In this document: piece by piece, positions 11,787 to 23,280 of the stretch | How positions within the stretch are numbered: position 1 is the stretch's first letter | Layout: each line of letters begins with the position of its first letter | Assembly (NCBI GenBank): GCA_025403435.1 | Contig: CM046340.1 | Location: 9,462,420-9,526,419 of the forward strand | Source: Artocarpus heterophyllus | Taxonomy: Eukaryota > Streptophyta > Magnoliopsida > Rosales > Moraceae | Reading direction: 5' to 3' | DNA: 64,000 bases | The notes under the pieces: generated by a model | Told to the model about the DNA's origin: nothing | Seen by the model: the letters and a program-made list of their open reading frames with translations, nothing else | Databases searched by the model: none | Translations under genes and position numbers: made by a program

Positions 11787-12400
11787 CTGGTTTAGGATTC
11801 GGGTATGGTTCTCCCGACCCGACCCAGTCAAAGTTGACCTTCACTAAATTTTTTTTTATTTTTTTATTTTTTTAATTTTGGTCAATTTTGGTACAATTTT
11901 AAATTCAAATATTGGTATTTTATATATATTTTGAGATGAATTAATTGAAGCAACATGTTACCAAAGTGGCCTCACTTGTGGAAATTAATTTGTTTTGAAA
12001 TATAAAATGTTGTGTTTATGTAACTTATGTGAATATTGACCGGGCCAAAGGAAGGCCAATATTTAATAGAATTGCATATACACCTATGGTAATAAATACG
12101 TGATGATTATTCGATACTACATGTGAACAATAAATTGGCCCAAAGGAAGATTTATTATTTGATATGTTCTTATTGTTAGTGTTTAATTACTACACTAAGA
12201 TATCAATTACAAGTTAATACTTATATCCAAAGACTGAATATTAATAGTGCCCGATGTCTTGAGATGGGTTTACCTTTATTTGGATTTATTATTGTTATTA
12301 TGGATTCTTATGTGAGCTTGTTTTGGTTTTGTTTATTTTGTTCTCTGTTTCAGCTACTAGTTCTGCCTCTAATATTACTGCCAACATCAATTCAATTCCT
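11787..12400 (+). other. Retroelement leader upstream of gag, with a good 3' splice-site-like sequence
   Basis: AT-rich leader without a gene. Two related phrases, GGGCCAAAGGAAG near 12041 and GGCCCAAAGGAAG near 12137, occur in it. Just before gag a pyrimidine-rich stretch ends in CAG (about 12336-12353), a good match to a plant 3' splice site. Gag-like in-frame sequence starts right after it, although the first in-frame ATG is only at 12401. The leader may therefore have been spliced; this is inference. Confidence 0.45.
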
Positions 12401-13360
12401 ATGTTGAATGGTAGCAACTTCAAATCATGGCAGGAGAACCTCCTAATAGTTCTCGGAGTCATTGATCTCGACCTTGCGTTAAGGGTTCCTTCTCCCGCAC
12501 CTATTACAGATAAAAGTTCCTCTGATCAAAAGAAGGACATGGAAAGGTGGGAGAAGTCAAATCGCATGTGTATGACGATCATGAAGAAGGTCATTCCAGA
12601 AGCATTCAGGGGCACTATATCGGAAACGATAAAGACAGCCAAAGAGTTCCTTGAGGACATTGAGAAGAGATTTGCCAAAAATGAAAAGGCTGAAACAAGT
12701 ACACTTTTGGCAAACCTCATCTCAATGAGATACAAAAGTAAAGGGAACATTAGGGAGTACATCATGGAGATGTCTCATCTTGCTTCAAAATTAAGAGCAC
12801 TTAAGCTTGACCTTTCTGAGGACTTGCTAGTGCATTTGGTTCTTATATCTCTTCCTGCACATTTCAGTCAGTTTAAGGTGAGCTACAACTACCAAAAGGA
12901 GACTTGGTCTCTTAATGAGCTCATCTCACATTGTGTGCAAGAAGAGGAAAGGTTGAAGCAAGAAAAGACAGAAAGTGCTCACTTGGCTAATACTTCCAAG
13001 GACAAAGGGAAGAAAAGGAAGAAGGATAAGGTAGCTGCAGTTACGGCACCTCAAAAGAAGCAACAAAAGAGACCGGTTGATCCGGAAGGTACGGGTTGTT
13101 TCTTCTGTGGAGCTGCAGGACATAAGAAGAAGCATTGCACCAATTATCACGCTTGGCGTGCTAGAAAAGGTATACTTCTTAATTTGGTTTGTTCTGAGGT
13201 TAATTTAACTTCGGTACCTGAACACACTTGGTGGATGGATTTTGGTGCAACCACTTACATCAGTGTGTCTATGCAGGGATGCCTGAGATGCCGAAAGCCA
13301 ACTGATGGTGAAAGATACATCTATGTAGGTGATGGCAAGAAGGTTGAGTTGAAGCAATAG
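12401..13360 (+). pseudogene. copia gag with zinc knuckle and start of protease, frameshifted
   Basis: Gag is the nucleocapsid/capsid polyprotein of the element. The reading frame is open from about 12323. The first ATG is at 12401, although gag-like sequence begins upstream of it. A UBN2-type gag domain is followed by a lysine-rich stretch and a CCHC zinc knuckle, CFFCGAAGHKKKHC. The aspartic protease begins at WWMDFGATTYIS (about 13232-13267). The catalytic Asp codon is at 13238-13240, but the next residue is Phe where the family has Ser or Thr, so the active-site triad is DFG instead of D(S/T)G. The frame then stops at 13358-13360 after an apparent single-base loss near 13338-13345; protease-like sequence continues in another frame. 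Confidence 0.85.
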
Positions 13361-13598
13361 AAAAATTTAGATTATTGTTAAAGACTGGATTTTATTTGGA
13401 TCTTGATGAAACATTTATTGTACCGTCTTTTAGACGGAATTTGATTTCTATTTTAGCTTTGGACAAATCTGGTTATTCTTGTTCATTTGGAAATGGAAAA
13501 TTTAGTTTGTTTCATGATTCAAAATTGGTTGTTCCGATTCTTTATCAGGTTACAATAATCTTTATTTACTTGATACAATTGCTTCATTTAATGAATCC
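13361..13598 (+). pseudogene. copia protease / pre-integrase remnant, out of frame
   Basis: Coding similarity continues one frame down from gag (for example LDLDETFIVPSFRRNLIS), typical of the segment between protease and integrase in copia polyproteins. A second frame change near 13548 moves the similarity to the frame used by integrase and reverse transcriptase. Both changes act like one-base deletions. Confidence 0.75.
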
Positions 13599-14621
13599 TT
13601 GCAATTAAGTACACGAGGTATAAAGAGAAAATTAACCAATGAGAATTCAGTTGCGTTATGGCACAATAGATTGGGTCATATCTCCAGAAGGAGAATAGAG
13701 AGACTTGTGTCAGACGAAATTCTCGACCCCTTAGACTTTATAGATTTTGATATTTGTGTTAACTATATTAAGGGGAAACAAACCAATAAAAGGAGATTTA
13801 AGGCCAACAGGACTTTGGACGTCTTAGAACTTATACATACAGACATTTGTAGGCCATTCCCTACGGCTTCTTGAAATGGTCAACAATATTTTATAACATT
13901 CATAGACGATTTTTTTAAATATGGCTACATATATCTCATTCATGAAAAGTCCTAGTCGCTGGATGTGTTCAAAAATTATAAGGCTGAAGTTGAAAATCAA
14001 CTCAGCAAAAGGATTAAAAGCGTCAGATCTGACCGTGGTGGTGAATACTATGGCAGATATAACGGTTCAGGTGAACAATGTCCGGGACCATTTGCTAAGT
14101 TCCTAGAGGAAAGCGGTATCGTCCCACAGTACACTATGCCGGGTTCGCCCACTATGAATGGTGTTGCTGAAAGACGAAACAGAACACTTAAGAACATAGT
14201 AAGGAGTATGATTTCTCATTCTATCTTACCAGAATCACTCTGGGGAGAAGCACTTAAGACTGCAACATATATCCTTAACAGGGTTCCAACTAAAGCAACT
14301 ACCAAAACCCCTTACGAACTTTGGACGGGCAAGAAGCCTAGTCTAAAGCATTTGCATGTTTGGGGATGTCCAGCTGAGGCAAGGCCTTATAGGCCTAATG
14401 AAAAGAAACTGGACTCAAGGACGGTTAGTTGTTATTTTATTGGATACTCTGAAAGATCTAGGGGGTACAAGTTTTATGATCCCACGACCAAATCAATATT
14501 TGAGACGGGAAATGCCAGGTTCTTTGAGGATGTTGAGTTTGCGGGGGGAGATATGGTTAGGGACTTTGTCTTTGAAGAGGAATATGTTAATATTCCCACA
14601 GCTGTTATTGACATTGATTAG
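13599..14621 (+). pseudogene. copia integrase region with three in-frame stop codons
   Basis: GAG-pre-integrase and integrase core inserting cDNA into the host genome. The HHCC zinc-binding region is seen as LWHNRLGHIS, but the last Cys pair reads CVNY, so one Cys is replaced by Tyr. The DDE acidic residues are all visible: Asp in HTDI (codon 13843-13845), Asp in SDRGGEYYG, Glu in NGVAERRNR. The frame carries TGA at 13872-13874, TAG at 13953-13955 and TAG at 14619-14621, each in a position that fits a point mutation of a sense codon. The region cannot encode a functional protein. Confidence 0.85.
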
Positions 14622-16412
14622 GTTTCTACTCCTGACATCGTTCAAGAAGCAGACCCAAATCAAGACAATGTCGGAGAACCTCCCATTCTAGAAATTGTTC
14701 CAGAAGAACAAACTCAACCACCTCAAGAACCTATGCCATTAAGGAGATCCACTAGAGAAAGGAGAAGTGCGGTGCCAGATGATTACATTGTATTTCTCCA
14801 AGAACATGAGTATGACATTGGTATGGTGGAAGATGATCCAATCAACTTCCGTCAAGCCATGGAAAGTTCTAGATCTCAAGAGTGGATTGATGCCATGAAT
14901 GAAGAGATAAAGTCTATGAAAGACAATGACGTTTGGGATCTTGTCCCATTGCCTGAAGGTGCGAAACCCGTTGGTTGCAAATGGATATTTAAGACTAAAA
15001 GGGATTCGAAAGGCAATGTGGAGAGGTATAAGGCTCGTCTTGTCGCTAAAGGCTTTACACAGAAAGAAGGCGTTGATTATAAAGAGACTTTCTCTCCGGT
15101 TTCTTCGAAAGACTCTTTTAGGATTATAATGGTATTAGTGGCACATTTTGATCTTGAGCTTTATCAGATGGATGTTAAGACTGCGTTTCTTAATGGTGAC
15201 ATTGATGAAACAATCTATATGGTACAACCGGAAAACTTTGTGTCAGGAGATGCAAAGAAGATGGTTTGCAAATTAAAGAAATCTATCTATGGGCTCAAGC
15301 AAGCTTCTCGTCAATGGTATTACAAATTTCATCAGGTTATCATCTCGTTCGGTTTTGAGATGAATTTGGTAGATGATTGTATATACCACAAGTTCAGTGG
15401 GAGTAAGTATATTTTCCTGGTTTTATATGTCGATGACATTTTGCTTGCCAGCAACGATATAGGCTTGTTGCACGAAACCAAGAGATTTCTATCAAAGAAA
15501 TTTGAGATGAAGGATCTTAGTGACGCCTCTTTTGTGTTGGGTATACAGATACACCGGGATCGCTCTCGGGGTACTTTAGGATTATCACAAAAGGGCTATA
15601 TCGAAAAGATTCTTAAGAGATATGGCATGCAGGATTGTAAATCAAGTGATACCCCTGTGGCTAAGGGAGACAAGTTTAGTCTCAATCAGTGCCCTAAGAA
15701 TGATTTTGAGGTTAAGGAAATGCAGAAGATTCCTCATGCGTCAATAGTAGGGAGTCTAATGTATGCTCGGGTTTGTACGCGTCCGGATATTGCGTACGTT
15801 ACAGGAATGTTGGGCAGGTACTTAAGCAATCTTGGAAAGGGTCATTGGTTAGTAGCCAAACAAGTCTTGAGGTATTTACAAAGAACAATGGATTACATGC
15901 TCACGTATCGGAGGTCAGAACAGCTTGAGATCATTGGGTCTACTGACTCCGATTTTGCTGGATGCCAAGATAGTATGAAATCTACATCGGGCTATGTCTA
16001 TCTTCTGGCTGGAGGTGCTGTCTCTTGGAAGAGTGCTAAACAGTCTCTTATAGCATCTTCTACAATGGCGGTAGAGTTCATAGCGTGTTATGAGGCATCC
16101 AATCATGAAATATGGCTGCGGAATTTTGTCATGGGGCTGCGTATCATGGACAGTATTCAAAGACTACTCAAGATATTTTGTGACAATAAGTCAGCAGTTT
16201 TGTATTCCAACAACAACAGGAGCTCGACGAAGTCAAAGCATATAGAGATCAAGTTCCTAGTTGTGAAAGAAAGAGTTCAGAGTGGACAGTTGTCTATAGA
16301 GCACATCGGCACAAACTCCATGATTGCGGATCCGCTTACTAAAGGATTGCCACCCAAAATGTTTCATGAGCACACTGCTTGTATGGGTGTCATATCATTT
16401 CAGGATATTTAG
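14622..16412 (+). pseudogene. copia reverse transcriptase and RNase H, still open
   Basis: Reverse transcriptase copies element RNA into cDNA, and RNase H removes the RNA strand. The frame is open for 596 codons after the last nonsense codon. A reverse transcriptase start block (WIDAMNEEIKSM, NDVWDLVPLP), KARLVAKGFTQ and the catalytic LYVDDILLAS (YVDD at 15426-15437) are intact. RNase H follows with TDSDFAGC and SSTMAVEFIAC, then the conserved tail DPLTKGLPPK. It is in the same frame as the integrase segment, so it is the 3' half of one broken polyprotein. It has no start codon of its own of known function. Confidence 0.9.
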
Positions 16413-16841
16413 TTTTAGTGGGAGTTTGTAATTTTAAATGCTCTTATGATATAAACATTTTTCAGTTATTTCAGTTTATGGATATTTTGAGGTTATTTTC
16501 TGCAGAAATAAAGTTTTCAGTTTATTCACACTCTGATTTTGGTATGGTTTGATCTCACTAAAGTTTTCAGGTGGACCAGTTGAAAATAGGCATGTTAAGA
16601 TCACATTGCATGAAATTTTCATGCTACACATCCATGCTTGATCTTGTCATTAGTTGTATTGGTATATGTGATCATTGATGGGTCTAGTTACGACATATGT
16701 AACGAATGTCGCTTTGGTTCTATATTGATATGGTTAATGGACAAAATTGTTGAGGTGTATAAGGTTTTGATAGCAAAATTCATGAGCTCATAAGGTATAA
16801 TTCACATTTATAAAGTTTCATATATAGCCCAAGTGGGAGAT
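16413..16841 (+). other. copia 3' untranslated region and polypurine tract
   Basis: Non-coding sequence between the pol stop and the LTR. The tract AAGTGGGAGA at 16831-16840 directly before TG is the classic plus-strand priming site of plant copia elements. Confidence 0.75.
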
Positions 16842-17012
16842 TGTTGGATCAAAATCTAATTATGGGCCAATATATTAAATAAATGTAAATTAAAGGTTAT
16901 CAATAAGGTTGCCTAATTAAAAGTGATCAATTTGGGTTTTGGTCCAACACTTAAAACCTGTACTATTCCCAGACACTGTGCTACATATAATAGAGAATAG
17001 GCAACCGTCTCA
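16842..17012 (+). mobile_element. 3' LTR fragment of the copia element
   Basis: It starts TGTTGGATC directly after the polypurine tract. A right end in CA at 17011-17012 is possible but would make the LTR only 171 bases, so the LTR is probably truncated or decayed at its right side. A TATA-like ACATATAATAG at about 16983-16993 could be its promoter. Confidence 0.6.
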
Positions 17013-19080
17013 CTAAAAATTTTTTCTACCTTTTAATTTTATATGTAAAATTTGATAAAATCTATAATTTACGTTTTCTAAAATTAAGACATCTGTGTTT
17101 GCCCCACCCTTATATCTCTAACTTAATTTATATGTGAAATCATTATGAAATTTTTAGTATATGCTCTCATCTCTCTCAATTTATTTTTTTTTGGCTTCGA
17201 TTCTGGCTATTCTTCACTTCTGCAAGTTAACTGATATGAAAAAAAAAAAAAAAAAAAAAACCTTAAATTAGGGTAGGTTTAAAACACGAGAATTGTACTC
17301 TAATATGTCTCTTAATATGCACAAGCAAATATTCTGAATTTGGAAGACACTCCATGAGCAAGTATTATTTGCAGGGATAGAGAGGAGAAAGACACGTTAA
17401 GGGGTTTTTTTTTTTTGGTTCCTATAAGATGAGGAGATTCAAACTATATATAGAAATCTCTCAAATTAAAGATCAATATTAAAATCATCTAGCGTTCGTT
17501 TGGTAACTACTGTTGAAATTGTTTCTTTATTATTTCAACTATTTTTACTATAGTATTTTCTCTTATAAAATTCAAATAAAAAAAATTGAAACCAGTAAAA
17601 ATGGTACAAACCGCTCACTCATACCCCTAATCTATTAAGCTCGCGTGTTGGCATATATAGCACAACATGTCTCGTGTGGCTAATAATCATATTGAAAGTA
17701 AGCTGAATCTAAGATAAATATGCATATAGTTTGAGTTTTGTTTATCATTAACGACGATGTCTCTAATTAAATGATGAATAATAATTCAAGTACCAAGCAC
17801 TTTTTTAATAGATCAATGTCTTGCTAAATAAATTCTTATTCATTCTCTTTAATTATATACAATATTGTTGAAATTATAAATTGAAAAATAATTTGTCGCT
17901 TTACTTTATCAAAAAAAAAAAATTTATTAGAGGACTTTGAACCAAATAATCAAAGGGTGATTTATTTCTAATTTTTCCCTTCTTCTTTTTGTCCTATGTT
18001 GCTAATTATTGTTGAAAAATAACAATTTAATTATCACATTTTTTCCCAAAAGAAATATATAGTAAAAAACTTGTGAGTAAGTACTCAATTGTGACAATTC
18101 CTTAACCAAAAAAAAAAACTTATTTTTGACGTGATTTGATATATTAAAAACTTAGTTGAAAACTTGTGAACTGTGATACATGAGAGCTGGTGTTATAACT
18201 TTGGCTATTCCTTTATCGTTTTCTACAGTGGACCATTCCATATATGTAAAAAATATTGGTAGGACTAGAATTATTTACTCCGATTAATGCAATTTTTCTC
18301 CTTTTCTTTTTTTTAATAATATTAAAAGAGAAATTCAGTTGCAATTACTGGTCTTTACAGGTGAATTATTATATTATCTTTTAAAGTTTCTGTTATCTTG
18401 ATTTGGCAAAACATGCTCACATAGCCAACCGCACTAGAACCCAAATTAGTCTAAAACGAATTAGATGACAAAAATGTTAATGAAAAATGCCTCAAATGCA
18501 GGTCTTTGGTAGAAAAGCTCCTGACTCGTATTCAATATCTTTCTTTTTTTTTAATTGCAAAAAATAAGGGGGGTAGATTAACTATTTTTATATGAACGAT
18601 TATATGAAACTATAAATATGACTCGTTATAAAACTAAAACTTATGGACCATATGGTCATGTGGTGTTATTTCCCTGAAGGTTTTTGTGGACAATCTATCC
18701 GTGAATTTTATGTATTCTACTTTTATGTGTTTTATTAAAAAAACTAAAACTTCATTTATTAATTATCTCGAGGAAAATAATTTGAGACAAAACAATATTT
18801 TTACTTTTCTAAAGATCACAAAATTATTATAGAATGTTATTTATGATAGATGTATATCATTCCCGAATAATAAAAAAAGCCTTAATTTAAATTGATTAAA
18901 TAAAAACTCTCTCCCATTCTAAAAAATCACAATCTAATGCTTTAAATTTATGTTTCTATTGCAATTTAATTCTTAAGGTAATTTTTTATGAATTTAAGTT
19001 TCAAAATGCTTTTATGCCCTTTATAATCCAAATTTTTGTATTTAAAAAAATAAAATGCTGGTCTTTCATAAAATTAAGGA
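17013..19080. other. Intergenic region, no gene seen
   Basis: AT-rich with A and T runs (for example 17239-17260 and 17404-17416). Bases about 17491-17580 start GCGTTCGTTTGGTAAC and resemble one end of a GTTTGG-type MITE. No coding sequence is supported. Confidence 0.5.
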
Positions 19081-19200
19081 TATTTATCTTTTTATACCTT
19101 CTACTTTAAGTTAATTCAAAAATTATATCTTCGGTTTTTTACATCATCGAATATATACCTTTAAATTAGATTTAATATATAATTAGGAGCTTTCAAATTT
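19081..19200 (+). mobile_element. Fragment of dispersed MITE family B
   Basis: It shares the phrases TTTATCTTTTTATACCTT and ATATATACCTTTAAATTAG with copies near 27.4 kb, 54.7 kb and 57.0 kb. Only one end is present. Confidence 0.5.
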
Positions 19201-20170
19201 ACAAGTCTCTTAGCAACATTCTTGTCACTTCAATGCTAGATATTAGGCAAATTATCAGTCACACTCGCTCTAGATGGGTCCTACATCTATTGCTAAATCG
19301 CATTAAGGACGCACTCGACCCTCATTATTTAGATATCACATGCATAATTTCCATACATTGTTTATAAGAATATTGAAACACGTGTATTAATTGTAAGTTT
19401 AACTTTATTTGAGCAAAAAAAAAAAAATGTAATTGTTTTTTTTACCGTTTCATTTCTAGCGGTTTAAAATTTTGTCCCTATCTTATGTTGTTTAGCTTTG
19501 TGCCCCCTTTCTGTTTAGACAAATGTATTCTTTTCAATTTAGTCGTGCCTTCTTTGTTTTATTAGCAATATGACACAATATTTAGCATACTTTTATATAG
19601 ACATATACATATATATATATATATATGTATATACGATGAGAGACTTTAAAATTATCATGTATGATTCACGCATTTGAAGCTATTGGATTATATCTAGCGG
19701 TGATTGTAAAACAAATCTATCTAACATGTAATGAGGGCACTGTTAGAGAATGAACGGAAAAGAAAGGGGCAACATCAACTCCGTTTCCTCCGCTCCATCA
19801 ACTCCATCGTCTTCTTCCTTCCATCAAAGATATCCACCACAAAGACCTCACCAATGCTTCAGAACATGTCCCCAAGTTACATGAGAAACAATAAATTTTT
19901 GGGACTATATTTTAACTAGAAAAAACCAATAATAAATGCTATATCTACACTCCTGATAAAATCAAAATGGAAGGATTTTAGCAAGACGTCGTTGCAAAAC
20001 ATCATTTCTGATTCGTACCCAACCACAGATAAATCTATTTTTTTTAAACCCTTTCAAGTTTCAGCCATTACAAAATTTGTCCACCTGTGTTTCTCTCAAA
20101 AAAACACAAACCCACATTCAATTACGACCCTAAAGAAAGCGACGGTGTCCTCGTCATCCTTGTCGTAGGA
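19201..20170. other. Intergenic region, no gene seen
   Basis: AT-rich with a TATA microsatellite at about 19609-19626. A short open frame at 19731-19919 has no recognisable domain, and I do not call it a gene. Confidence 0.5.
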
Positions 20171-20179
20171 CCTGAGTTA

Positions 20180-20390
20180 ACGAGTCTTCCTTTTGTCAAT
20201 GACGGCGGTGAGGACAAGGGTGACAACTAAGCCGAGCAGGAAGCCATCAACAAGGCCAAGCAACCCTATCTCCAAGAAATTGCAAAAAGTTGAAGAAGGC
20301 AAGGCGCTGTGGAGGAAGACGTACCCAAATAGAGCCGCCTTGGTGGGCGTAGGAAGATCGCACCGCTGTGGTGGTGTGTGGTGAGATCCC
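20180..20390 (-). pseudogene. Gene-like fragment encoding a hydrophobic C-terminus
   Basis: GC content rises locally, and one minus-strand frame reads as coding up to a stop near 20180, ending in a hydrophobic helix and basic tail (LLGLVDGFLLGLVVTLVL, then DKRKTR). Just downstream another frame also reads as coding-like (YDKDDEDTVAFFRVVIECGF). The segment looks like a broken piece of a membrane protein gene or a captured fragment. I do not recognise the family. No ATG with intact exons was found. Confidence 0.3.
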
Positions 20391-21488
20391 GCCGTCGTTC
20401 GAGGGAGGGAAAGAAGGAAAGGTTATATATGTTTGTGTTATAGGTTCGAAACGTGTTGCTGCTCAGGAGGAAAATGGACATAATAAATTCTTCCCCAAAA
20501 TGAGCACCAAGCAAAACCACCATCTCTTCGAGAAGATGAACCAGTAAGAATCCTTGAACGAATTGTTGTAATTTCAACTAATAGAGTAAAAAAAAAAAAA
20601 AGAGACAAAGAAAACAAAATAGCTATTGCAAACGACGTCATCCCTTTTGATATCAGCCATAAAAAAATAATAAAAAAAAAAACAGAAGGAACCCAACAGA
20701 ATGACGTTGTCAAATTAAAATGTAAATGGCGTCAATTTCTTAACGTCTAAAACTGCAATTGCTTGCCCAAAGACTTACCTCCCAACTACTATTTGCTAGG
20801 GCCCACAAATAAATCCAATTAACCACAACCCTAAGATTGTCTCTCATCCACGAAACCTTTTAAAGAGGTCTCATATATGTATGTATGTATGTATGTATAT
20901 TTATAAGCAACACAAACTAGCCAACTTAAAGAGATCAACAAGCTGTTCCAAACAAGGTCAAATAAATAAAACAAAGTAGGGGAAACACAAAAAGGTCCCC
21001 GATCAATAAGAATACTTGGAAAGAGCTCAATGACTCAAGCTATGAGCAACAATTTTGTCAAACCTCCCAAGTCCCAGTCCAACTCAACAAGAAGGACTAA
21101 AATTCTCTAACCTAGCATCACTTGATTGGTTTTTATAAAACCAATTTAAACTTTATTCTGACAAGCATCGATGACATACTTGACATTAAACCACTTTGGC
21201 ATCACTTTACTATTAGAAGTGTTTATGGATTAGATTACACATATTAGGGTCAATCTATAATCCAATTTGTATATATCGAATTGGAAAAGTTCTAATCTAA
21301 AACTAATCCGTGAGATGGGTAACAATTGTATTTCATAAATCTAAGAATTAAGCTTTTAAACTTATTGAAAAAAAATGAAAATAAAAACTAATGTAACATA
21401 ACATCACATAATTCAATAAAATTCAACGTACTACAACCTAATTTATAGCAAGTTTTGATCATAAAACTAAATTATAGCATTACAGTAC
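20391..21488. other. Intergenic region, no gene seen
   Basis: A (GTAT)n microsatellite lies at about 20875-20898. Short open frames here have no domain features and are not called. Confidence 0.5.
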
Positions 21489-22687
21489 GTTACAATTAGG
21501 AGTAAACATTAAGCGAGTTAGGTGGATTTTAGGAGTTTTTCAACCCACCCAATTCAAGTTTGGATGGGTTGATTTTAAATTTACTCCACCCAATGAACCT
21601 AACTTTAAAAGCATCCCATTCAATAAAAATTTGAATAGATTGGGTGGATTGAACATTATTAAAAAAAAAATAATTTCAAACTAGCAGTTTACTAAGAGAA
21701 GAAATATATAAATAAAAAAATTAAAATTCATCATATATTGGTTGTTTCACAAAGTTCCAAGTTCCAATATTACTCCAAAATCATAAACCAACTAAAATAT
21801 AAAAATTTACAAAACAAACTCAAATACATAAGTTAAAAACTAACAAATAAACCATAGTGAAAACTTAGACAGCAAATGCCTTTTTTTTTTCAAGGGATTG
21901 TTTGATGTATAGTAGAAATTAAAAAGAAGTCTGAAACTAAAAAAAGGCCGTATAAACTAAGGTGAACATCGCATGGGTTAAATGGATTTTAGATATATTT
22001 TAACACACCCAATTAAAGTTTAAGTGGATTAATTTAACATCTAATCCACCTAATATACCCAAGCTTTAAAAACAACCCACCCCATGAAAGTTTGGGTGGG
22101 TTAATTGGATTGAACATTATAAAAAAGAAAAAAAAATCTAAACTAACAGTTTACCAAAATAAGAAATGTATGAAGAACATAACTAAAATCCATCACATAT
22201 TGATTGTCTCACAAAGTTCCAATTTTCAATATTATCCCAAAATTATAAACCAACATAAAGAAAAAAAAAAGTTTGCAAAACAAACTCAAACATATAAGCC
22301 ATAAACTAACAAACAAACCATAAGAAAAACTAAAACAACGAATGTCTTTTTTTAAGAGATTGTCTAACATATATTGAAATTAGAAAAAAGTATAAAACCA
22401 AAAAAGTCTATATAAATTATAAAAAAATTTGAAAAAAAGTATAAAATTATATCAAAATTTTGATATCTATATATATATATATATGTAATAAATATTATAT
22501 ATATAGTATATTGGGTAGGTTCAGACTATCTTGGATTATAAAAAACTTAACCTAAATCCACCTAATAAAAAATCAGATTAGGTGGTTTAATGCAAATTCT
22601 TATTCGAATTCGTCAGATTCTTAGATTTTTTGTTCACCCCTAATTTTTTTTAGATTATAGTCAAATTTTAATATATATATTTGTGAA

Positions 22688-22724
<37 letters not shown>

Positions 22725-22898
22725 TAAATGGTGCATTGGGTGGATTCAAATTATCTTAGATTATGAAAAATCAAATTGGGTGGATTAATGAAAATTCTTA
22801 TTCAGATCTTTCAGATTTAGATTATCTCGGATTTTATTGAGTGGGTCAAATCAGATTAGCTAGATTCTTAGATTTTTTGTTCATTTCCTAGTTACAAC
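21489..22898 (+). mobile_element. Composite hAT-like non-autonomous element with 8-bp target duplication
   Basis: The element at 21497-22890 is flanked by GTTACAAT (21489-21496) and GTTACAAC (22891-22898), a 7-of-8 match expected for hAT target duplications. Its ends are TAGGAGTAAACA and, reading inward from the right, TAGGAAATGAACA. A second, internal pair of ends lies at about 21958 (AAGGTGAACA) and 22642 (TAGGGGTGAACA read inward). The left part is a diverged tandem duplication of about 460 bases (21497-21957 against 21958-22420). The right part is also duplicated (about 22505-22642 against 22728-22890). No transposase is present. Confidence 0.75.
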
Positions 22899-23280
22899 AA
22901 ACAAGCAAATAAAGTTTAGGCTTTGTAATTGGTTTGGGTTTCTTTTCTTTTTAGTTAATTAGCTAATAAGGCATGTAAACTTTAAACTCACAAATTTTTA
23001 TTATTAAAAGAAATCTATATATATAATTTATATAAGACATATAGTTTGGATTTACAAATTATATATGGATTGGAAGATACTTATTTCATCATCCAATTTA
23101 TATATTTTAGATGGGAAAAATCTCAACGTCCATCACCAATCTATAATCTTTACAATATAATCCAACAAAATATTGGATTGGATTGATTGGATGAATATTT
23201 TCCATGAACACCTTATTGTGATACCCAGTTGTGTATCAACATTTAATAAGCAACCCATGAAGCAAAAAGTAAATAAACTT
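22899..23280. other. Intergenic region, no gene seen
   Basis: AT-rich, with no coding, RNA or repeat structure that I can support. Confidence 0.5.

Larger units (their letters stand above)
11480..17012 (+). mobile_element. Decayed Ty1/copia LTR retrotransposon, 5' LTR not recognisable
   Basis: Gag, protease remnant, integrase, reverse transcriptase and RNase H occur in copia order on the plus strand. A purine-rich tract AAGTGGGAGA (16831-16840) directly precedes a TG-starting 3' LTR fragment. The leader from 11480 to about 12320 is GC-rich at its start and holds a hairpin array. No sequence upstream of gag matches the 3' LTR, and no tRNA-Met primer-binding site is evident, so the 5' end is lost, replaced or highly diverged. 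The left border given is where the leader-like GC-rich sequence begins and is approximate. Confidence 0.85.
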
